Origin: Prevotella sp. UBA1104
GTDB taxonomy: Bacteria > Bacteroidota > Bacteroidia > Bacteroidales > Bacteroidaceae
Length of the DNA stretch: 35,228 nt
Direction: 5' to 3'
Assembly (NCBI GenBank): GCA_002314055.1
Contig: DCBP01000061.1
Location: 1 to 35,228, forward strand
Numbering within the stretch: the first letter of the stretch is position 1; each line of letters opens with the position of its first letter. Of the stretch, positions 30,316-35,228 are shown in pieces. A program made the position numbers and the translations under genes. The notes beneath the pieces were generated by a model, which was given only the letters and a program-made list of their open reading frames with translations, searched no databases and had not been told where the DNA came from.

Positions 30316-31468
30316 TTATAGAGGCAACAGGACTGTCGCCCACGCTATTTCTTACAACAACAGAAAAGCTATGCAAACCAGTGGATGTAGATACATCAAC
30401 CGACACCTCCTTGCCGGCTTCACCCTTTCCCGTGGTTTTGCTTTCGCCGTCGATACTCATCGTATAAGTCAGCTCGCCTGTGATTGCCGTTCCGGCGAAT
30501 GATTCCGTAGGGAGTTTGAACGAGAATGTTCCGCCTGTCTCCGCCTTGTTAAAGGCTGCAGTTAGATCGGTTGCCGGAGCCGGAGCGTCATCCTTTGCTT
30601 TTGGTGCAAGTATGCGCAAGGCTGAAAACTCATCGAGGTTTGGATAGGAGGCAAGTTTCGTAGCCTGTGCCGTGGCGAGATCTACCTCATACAAACCTGC
30701 TTCGTCCTTGCCTTTTGAATTCTTGTAGAGAGCCGTCCAATACATCTTGTCAGTATATGTATCGATGGCGGCAGCCTGCATCATGCTCGGCTTTATGCCC
30801 GTATTGCCCACCTCGGTGAGCATACCGTCGGTCTTGTCTACCTTTACGAGTTTTCCCGACTGCGTAACGGCATACAGCTGTCCCGTCTTGTCGCAACAGA
30901 GAGCATAGAGCGTTTGGCTGATGGTTGCTATCGTCGTGCGTGTGCCGTTGGGATAGTCGATGATGCCAAGTTCACGGTTCGACATATTCTCTGAGTCCCA
31001 AAATATACCATAGACATCGCCTGTGGTAGGGTCTACGGCAGTTCCGGCAGACGTAGCCATGAGGTCGTTGGTACAGATTCCCATGTTTTCGCGCTTGCCT
31101 GTTGTCAGGTCAAATTTCTCCCTTTGACACAGTGTAATCTGTCCTGTAGGGTCGCGCTGTTTCCATACAAACCAGAATGTGTCGCCGATGAACGCACCGC
31201 CTCCATTTGAGTAGACAGCGCTGTTGATAAGAAATGGTTTTATTTCATATCCGTCAGTCTGATTCATCTGATAGATGCCCATCGGGGTTAGTTCGCCCTC
31301 GGGCAGATTGTTCCAGGGCTCGGAATATATACACGCTCCCTGGATTGCCACACCGTAATGGGAAGCCATAAGCGGCGGTGTGAGACTTGCCTTTTGTGCT
31401 GATACATACGCTACCGAGAGCATGCACGCCAGACATAGCCATAATTTCTTTATGCTTTTATTTATCAT
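30308..31468 (-). CDS. N-terminal part of a frameshifted T9SS substrate (propeller plus FN3)
   Basis: The start at 31468 (MINKSIKKLWLCLACMLSVAYVSAQ) gives a clear signal peptide; a reading frame further upstream lacks one at its end. About 386 residues follow: a propeller-like domain with repeated strands (GDTFWFVWK, GDVYGIFWD, GQLYAVTQSGKLVKVDKTDG, DKMYWTALYKNSKGKDEAGLYEVD) and one FN3 module (APATDLTAAF...GLHSFSVVVRNSVGDSP). Translation stops at TAG (30308-30310), just where a second FN3 should begin. Without the sorting tail this product would not be surface-anchored. Binding partner unknown. It lies downstream of the C10 protease gene. Confidence 0.75.
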   Translation of the reverse strand: MINKSIKKLWLCLACMLSVAYVSAQKASLTPPLMASHYGVAIQGACIYSEPWNNLPEGELTPMGIYQMNQTDGYEIKPFLINSAVYSNGGGAFIGDTFWFVWKQRDPTGQITLCQREKFDLTTGKRENMGICTNDLMATSAGTAVDPTTGDVYGIFWDSENMSNRELGIIDYPNGTRTTIATISQTLYALCCDKTGQLYAVTQSGKLVKVDKTDGMLTEVGNTGIKPSMMQAAAIDTYTDKMYWTALYKNSKGKDEAGLYEVDLATAQATKLASYPNLDEFSALRILAPKAKDDAPAPATDLTAAFNKAETGGTFSFKLPTESFAGTAITGELTYTMSIDGESKTTGKGEAGKEVSVDVSTSTGLHSFSVVVRNSVGDSPVASISK

Positions 31469-31522
31469 AGTAAAATGTTTTGATGTGTTACGCTTTTCAT
31501 AAACTCTTTTAGAGCAAGAAAA

Positions 31523-31586
31523 GGAGGAGACTGGTATCTTTATTAACAGCATATCGTTATAGGAACAAATCATTCCAGTCTCCTCC
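31523..31586. repeat. Perfect 12-bp inverted repeat, 40-nt loop
   Basis: GGAGGAGACTGG (31523-31534) and CCAGTCTCCTCC (31575-31586). On the minus strand the second arm is followed by TTTTCTTGCTC, so it could form a terminator of the C10 protease gene or an attenuator in the leader of the next gene, 55 nt before its start. Confidence 0.65.
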
Positions 31587-31701
31587 AGTCATCATTTTTA
31601 CATAAAAACTTTCGCTCGACAATTTGAAAACAAGTTTTCATTGCACTCGCTTAATCGTTTTTTTTAAAGAGAAAAACTTAAATTACTTTATAAGCAGTAT
31701 A

Positions 31702-34215
31702 TTATTTCACAATAATCTTTTTCACTTCTGTGCCGTTCTCTCCGTTTACTCTTACGAGATAACATCCCTTGCTGATGTTTTCCATCGAAAGCTTGCTACC
31801 GTCAACGCTATTGATGAGCGAACCGTTTATGTCGAAGAGCGAAATCTGTGAGGCACTGGCTGCACTGACAGTGTTGTTGCTGAAAATTATTCCTTTTCCT
31901 ACAACAGTCATTTTTACAGAAGTAGTAGGGGCAGAGATTTTAACATAAACACTGTTCTTGTCGGTCGGACTGATATATTCGTCACTGCTGTCCTTAAGAT
32001 ACAGTTCATAGGTCTTGCCTTCTTCAACCTTGGTAAGTTCACCCTTGAGCACTACATACTTATTCTTTGTTTCACCAGGGATTACCACTGGTTCGCTCAA
32101 GAATGAGTCTTCAAACGACCAGTCATCATCAGAACTTGCACACACTTTTATTGGAGCATTGTATTCGGCACCTTCATTCTCAAGTCCTACGCCAAGCTGA
32201 ATGTCGTTGGATGGCACCGTGCCGTCAGTACTGTTGAGTACTTCAAGATTGTCTATAATATACAGTGCTGCCGGTTTAGCAGCTCCGTCTACTGCTATTT
32301 TCGTATTGCCAGCCTTGTATCGGTCGGTATATCCGTCTTCGTCTATGGTGTAGTAGTAGAACTGGAGCACGTAGTCGTCATCGCTTACGAGTTCTGAAGG
32401 TATTTTCTCATTGAATGTCAGGGTAACCGTACTGTTGCCAGGAATGCTAACGATTTTCTGCGGACTTGTATAATTAGGATAAACGTTCTTCTTTCCGTTC
32501 ACGTACATGAAGAAGTTGAAGTCGCCCACATAGTCGCCACCTTCGTTCTTGAATGTTACCTTCATATCACATGTCTCGCCAGCCTTTATCTTTGCCGGTT
32601 CCACACTCTCTATCGACAGTTTAAGTCCGCCGAAAGTTGACACCGTAACGTCGTTGCCTTCTACCTTCACGTTATAATACTGATAAGCTCCATTTTTCAT
32701 TGCCACGTGGTATACAGTGGTATAGTCGTCGCTTGCCTCGGTGAAGTCAAGACGCATCTTGTAGTTGCCGTCGGCGATGTCTGCAGGAACGACAAACGAT
32801 GTTTTCAGCTTGTCGAATCCGTAATTGAGTGCCAGTGTATCGTTCTTTATGAAATTCTTTGATACAATCTTTCCCTCGCTGTCGTAGAGATCCCAATAGA
32901 ACTTACATTTCAATGTGTCGTCGGTAGACGATGCGTTGTATCCCTCGGTTACATTTGCACTTATTTTATCGCCTTTGGCGTATGTGTCGGAAAGTTTCGA
33001 GATATTGTCAGCTATAAAGTTCCATCCTTTTTTCGAACCATCCTGTGGCTTCTGAATTCCAGAGATATAGAGCTGGTGATACTTGAAAGAAGTGTAGGTG
33101 GATGTAGAGCCGCCAATTCCTTGTGCATCTGGGTCGAGGGATGATATGAGGAAATATCCGTCGGAGAGTCCGCCCCATCCCCAGTTCACATGATACAGTC
33201 CGTCTTCGTTTATTCCGTCGAGCACGAAGAAGTGTCCTTCGTTTTTCTTTGTTACACCACCGTAGGGCACAGGTCTTCCTGCTTCAATCTCGCTGATGAG
33301 TCCCTGCTCGTAGTCGGCAACGGGAGTATAGTCGCGCTGCACGTAGCGAGCCCCTGTATCATAGTTGAAGTATCTTATCAGGGCAGGCACGACAGAAACG
33401 TCTGTCGCTCCCGTTCCCGATGGCGTGTAGTCGCTCTCAAGGGCAGCTCCTATATTGAACATCAGCTTTGCCACTTCGGCTTTTTGCTCGTCGGTGGCAG
33501 AAACTCCGCTGTATGTTGGCAGCATCAGGTCCCAGTTGTATGTAGTATTTAGGTCGGCGGTAACTTCCGTCTCGGTAGTGTTTGTCTTGTATGTTATGTT
33601 GCCCTTGCTCTCGTTAGGCCATTTGTGATAGCGCATCACCTGGGCGAGGGCTGTTGCCACGCAACCTGTTGGAGCAGTTCCGCTCACAGTTTCCTCGTTG
33701 TCCTCATCGTAATAAGAGATATACGGGCAGTTGGCATTGTATGGAGCCTCCTGGTTCCACTTTATTTCTCCGAGCAATGGTGCCACGGCATTCACAGCTT
33801 TTTGGGGAGCAGAGAGCCTTGCATTAGGGTTATCTTGCAGATAGCGCATCTGCTGTTCATATTGCTGAATCCACCATCGCATATTTTCCGGCATATTATT
33901 AATATCGAAGGATCCGGTATCGGTATATCCCAATATCTGTGGCGCGCAGTCGTCTCCGGCAACGACAACGAAACCGTTTGCCTCGCCGCGGTTGAAGGCA
34001 TAGAGAAGGTTTGTACTGGCTTTCTTGCCGTGCGACTTGTATACAAGTTTCATCTTGGCATTTGCCGGTGCCTTGCGCATTTTGTTTTTCACTACAGCCT
34101 CAGAGCAGAACTTCTTGGCTATGCCTTGAGCCTGTGCCACGTCAATCGGGTTTGCCGAAACGGTCATCGTACCTATCAGCAACGATGCCCATAAAAGATG
34201 TAATCCATTTTTCAT
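31702..34215 (-). CDS. C10 family cysteine protease, interpain/streptopain-like, T9SS-secreted
   Basis: An 837-residue secreted protease close in size and order to interpain A of Prevotella intermedia. Signal peptide 1-21 (LLWASLLIGTMTVSA); propeptide to about 145 (IAKKFCSEA, NGFVVVAGDD, ILGYTDTG); catalytic domain with Cys185 in APTGCVATALAQVMRYH, His328 in EGHFFVLDG and VNWGWGG (343-349). Several beta-sandwich modules follow, and a T9SS sorting tail (SQISLFDINGSLINS...KGCYLVRVNG...EVKKIIVK) ends the protein. It should be auto-activated and displayed or released at the cell surface, degrading host proteins; interpain A acts on haemoglobin and complement. Those targets are inferred from family. 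A TATCTTTG box lies about 47 nt upstream. Confidence 0.93.
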   Translation of the reverse strand: MKNGLHLLWASLLIGTMTVSANPIDVAQAQGIAKKFCSEAVVKNKMRKAPANAKMKLVYKSHGKKASTNLLYAFNRGEANGFVVVAGDDCAPQILGYTDTGSFDINNMPENMRWWIQQYEQQMRYLQDNPNARLSAPQKAVNAVAPLLGEIKWNQEAPYNANCPYISYYDEDNEETVSGTAPTGCVATALAQVMRYHKWPNESKGNITYKTNTTETEVTADLNTTYNWDLMLPTYSGVSATDEQKAEVAKLMFNIGAALESDYTPSGTGATDVSVVPALIRYFNYDTGARYVQRDYTPVADYEQGLISEIEAGRPVPYGGVTKKNEGHFFVLDGINEDGLYHVNWGWGGLSDGYFLISSLDPDAQGIGGSTSTYTSFKYHQLYISGIQKPQDGSKKGWNFIADNISKLSDTYAKGDKISANVTEGYNASSTDDTLKCKFYWDLYDSEGKIVSKNFIKNDTLALNYGFDKLKTSFVVPADIADGNYKMRLDFTEASDDYTTVYHVAMKNGAYQYYNVKVEGNDVTVSTFGGLKLSIESVEPAKIKAGETCDMKVTFKNEGGDYVGDFNFFMYVNGKKNVYPNYTSPQKIVSIPGNSTVTLTFNEKIPSELVSDDDYVLQFYYYTIDEDGYTDRYKAGNTKIAVDGAAKPAALYIIDNLEVLNSTDGTVPSNDIQLGVGLENEGAEYNAPIKVCASSDDDWSFEDSFLSEPVVIPGETKNKYVVLKGELTKVEEGKTYELYLKDSSDEYISPTDKNSVYVKISAPTTSVKMTVVGKGIIFSNNTVSAASASQISLFDINGSLINSVDGSKLSMENISKGCYLVRVNGENGTEVKKIIVK

Positions 34216-34261
34216 AATACAATGGTGTTAGTTAATATCTTTGTTTGTGCTTTGAATGTGG

Positions 34262-34269
34262 CAAAGATA
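34262..34269 (-). promoter_or_regulatory. -7 box of the C10 protease gene
   Basis: TATCTTTG on the minus strand, an exact TAnnTTTG match, 47 nt before the start codon. The nearest TTTG is 25 nt upstream, longer than the usual 19-21. Confidence 0.5.
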
Positions 34270-34336
34270 TTAAAATGAAAGAAAAACGAGATAGCAAAAA
34301 GACTTATGGTCGTTCTAAAACATGAATAAGAACAAA

Positions 34337-34390
34337 ATAAGGCATAAAAACTTGCATTCTGAATGTTTTTTGCAAGTTTTTATGCCTTAT
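34337..34390 (-). terminator. Terminator of the AraC-type regulator gene, 20-bp perfect stem
   Basis: Arms 34337-34356 and 34371-34390 are perfect complements over 20 bp (ATAAGGCATAAAAACTTGCA) with a 14-nt loop. On the minus strand it is followed by TTTTGTTCTT. It begins 20 nt past the regulator's stop and separates it from the protease gene. Confidence 0.85.
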
Positions 34391-34409
34391 CTGTTACGTT
34401 ATGAAAGCG

Positions 34410-35228
34410 TTACTCCTTTGCCATCTTCTGGAAGTCGGACGGCGAAATGCCGGTTATTTTCTTGAACGTAACGGCGAAATTCGACCTTGACTTGAAGCCG
34501 AGTCCTGTTGATATTGCCTCTATCGTGAGGTTGCCGTAGTGCTCCGGGTCGCCAAGTCTACGGCAAGCCTCATTCACCCTTGCCTCGTTTACGAGCAGAC
34601 GGAAGTTCTTATGGTATCTGTCATTGATGACCTGCGATACATACTTGTAGTTAGAGCCGATGCTTTCGGCAAGCTGCTGCAGCGAGAAATCGGGCGAACA
34701 GATGAGCGAGTTGTCGAGCAGCGCCTTGTCAATCTTGTCGCAAAGCTCGCTTATGCGGTCCTCGTCGAGGGTTGACACCTTTTTCTCCTTTGGTTTTTCA
34801 GCCTTGGCGAGAGCCAGATTCTTTTCGTACAGAATCTTTATGTAGGCTTTTTGACGGAAGAAACCTCTGATTATCGCGGCCAAAGCCACAGCGATGACGA
34901 TACAGAACAGGATGACGACGACAAGTGTTATCCACAGATTGCGTCGTTTTACGTTCAGCTGTTCCATCTGTTCGTTAACGCTGTTTATCTCGCTCACGAA
35001 GTGGGAGCGTTCCATCTTCTCCACGTTGCTGCGGTGGAACAGGTTGTCTTTCTCCTTCAGATACAGATAGTCATATTGACGGACCTTCTCCTTGTCGCCC
35101 ATTTGCTGATACAGCTCCTTGTAAGCCTCGTAGAGATTTACCAGCTCGTCGTCCATATCGTTGTTGTGGATAAAGTCGAGAATATGTCCGTAGGTCTCCT
35201 CTGCAGTCTTAACCCACATTGCAGCTAT
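34410..35228 (-). CDS. Membrane-anchored AraC-type regulator with TPR sensor, 5' end outside window
   Basis: The reading frame is open to the window edge, so the N-terminus is missing; an ATG at 35219 is probably internal. The visible part holds TPR-like helices (ELVNLYEAYKELYQQMGDKEKVRQYDYLYLKEKD), a coiled segment, one transmembrane helix (LWITLVVVILFCIVIAVALA), and a C-terminal AraC DNA-binding domain (FSLQQLAESIGSNYKYVSQVIND and IEAISTGLGFKSRSNFAVTFKKITGISPSDF). This TPR-TM-AraC plan is common in Bacteroidetes sensor-regulators with a periplasmic or outer TPR part. It lies upstream of the C10 protease gene and might regulate it, but a strong terminator separates them. Confidence 0.85.
   Translation of the reverse strand: MAAMWVKTAEETYGHILDFIHNNDMDDELVNLYEAYKELYQQMGDKEKVRQYDYLYLKEKDNLFHRSNVEKMERSHFVSEINSVNEQMEQLNVKRRNLWITLVVVILFCIVIAVALAAIIRGFFRQKAYIKILYEKNLALAKAEKPKEKKVSTLDEDRISELCDKIDKALLDNSLICSPDFSLQQLAESIGSNYKYVSQVINDRYHKNFRLLVNEARVNEACRRLGDPEHYGNLTIEAISTGLGFKSRSNFAVTFKKITGISPSDFQKMAKE

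Noticed and set aside
30308..30318. Programmed +1 frameshift joining the two T9SS fragments
   Set aside because: No recognised slippery site or stimulator, and about 38 residues of an FN3 module are missing, which points to a deletion.

Overview
The window looks like a chromosomal segment of a Bacteroidales bacterium, most likely a Prevotella-type species. The evidence is a C10 (interpain/streptopain-type) protease and a second secreted protein that both end in a type IX secretion (T9SS) sorting tail; the gene order metK / DUF4271 / hemD / rnpA / yidD / tyrS; an AAA-ATPase_like/PDDEXK_9 protein; and several upstream regions matching the Bacteroidetes promoter TTTG-N19-21-TAnnTTTG. All genes but one lie on the minus strand, so the window is best read from high to low coordinates. 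I see no phage, IS element, CRISPR array or conjugative module. The content is mostly housekeeping, with a secreted-protein end at 29-35 kb.

Layout in the transcriptional (minus) direction: 35.2-34.4 kb, the 3' part of a membrane-anchored TPR/AraC-type regulator ending in a 20-bp-stem terminator; 34.2-31.7 kb, the interpain-like protease; 31.5-29.2 kb, a second T9SS substrate (propeller plus FN3 repeats) that is split out of frame; 28.2-29.1 kb, the only plus-strand gene, an EamA transporter; 28.0-26.4 kb, the AAA/PDDEXK_9 protein; 26.2-25.1 kb, ychF; 25.1-24.7 kb, a frameshifted four-helix-bundle gene; lgt; a DUF3298 lipoprotein; 22.6-17.2 kb, mutS, a GNAT acetyltransferase, an SDR epimerase and a PAP2 enzyme; 16.6-13.3 kb, an Lrp regulator, a C26-amidotransferase/M19-dipeptidase fusion and an M28 lipoprotein; 13.2-9.0 kb, pyrE, SRPBCC, argH, a Cys4 Rieske-like lipoprotein and a YqiA hydrolase fused to a dead nucleotidase domain; an M16 peptidase; metK; DUF4271-hemD-rnpA-yidD; tyrS; and tRNA-Gln.

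Several complete promoters can be read directly (tRNA-Gln, metK, lrp, mutS, the DUF3298 gene), each with TTG or TTTG 19-20 nt before a TAnnTTTG box. Most terminators also lie on the minus strand.

The least ordinary material is non-coding. One repeat family built on GGATGAGGGATTAG starts within 0-3 nt of the stop codons of three unrelated genes (GNAT, epimerase, ychF) and lies inverted at the 3' end of a fourth (the four-helix-bundle pseudogene); in two cases the stop codon itself lies in the repeat. A second family with a 22-bp period and a TTTCTATCAAAC core ends in a GGTGCA...TGCAC hairpin. It is present at 70-174 and 17.1 kb, with a single core at 26.4 kb. The protein-level oddities are the YqiA/pseudo-nucleotidase fusion, the C26-M19 fusion, the four-cysteine lipoprotein and the out-of-frame loss of half an FN3 module in the T9SS substrate. 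I did not find a clear new multi-gene system such as a defence island.
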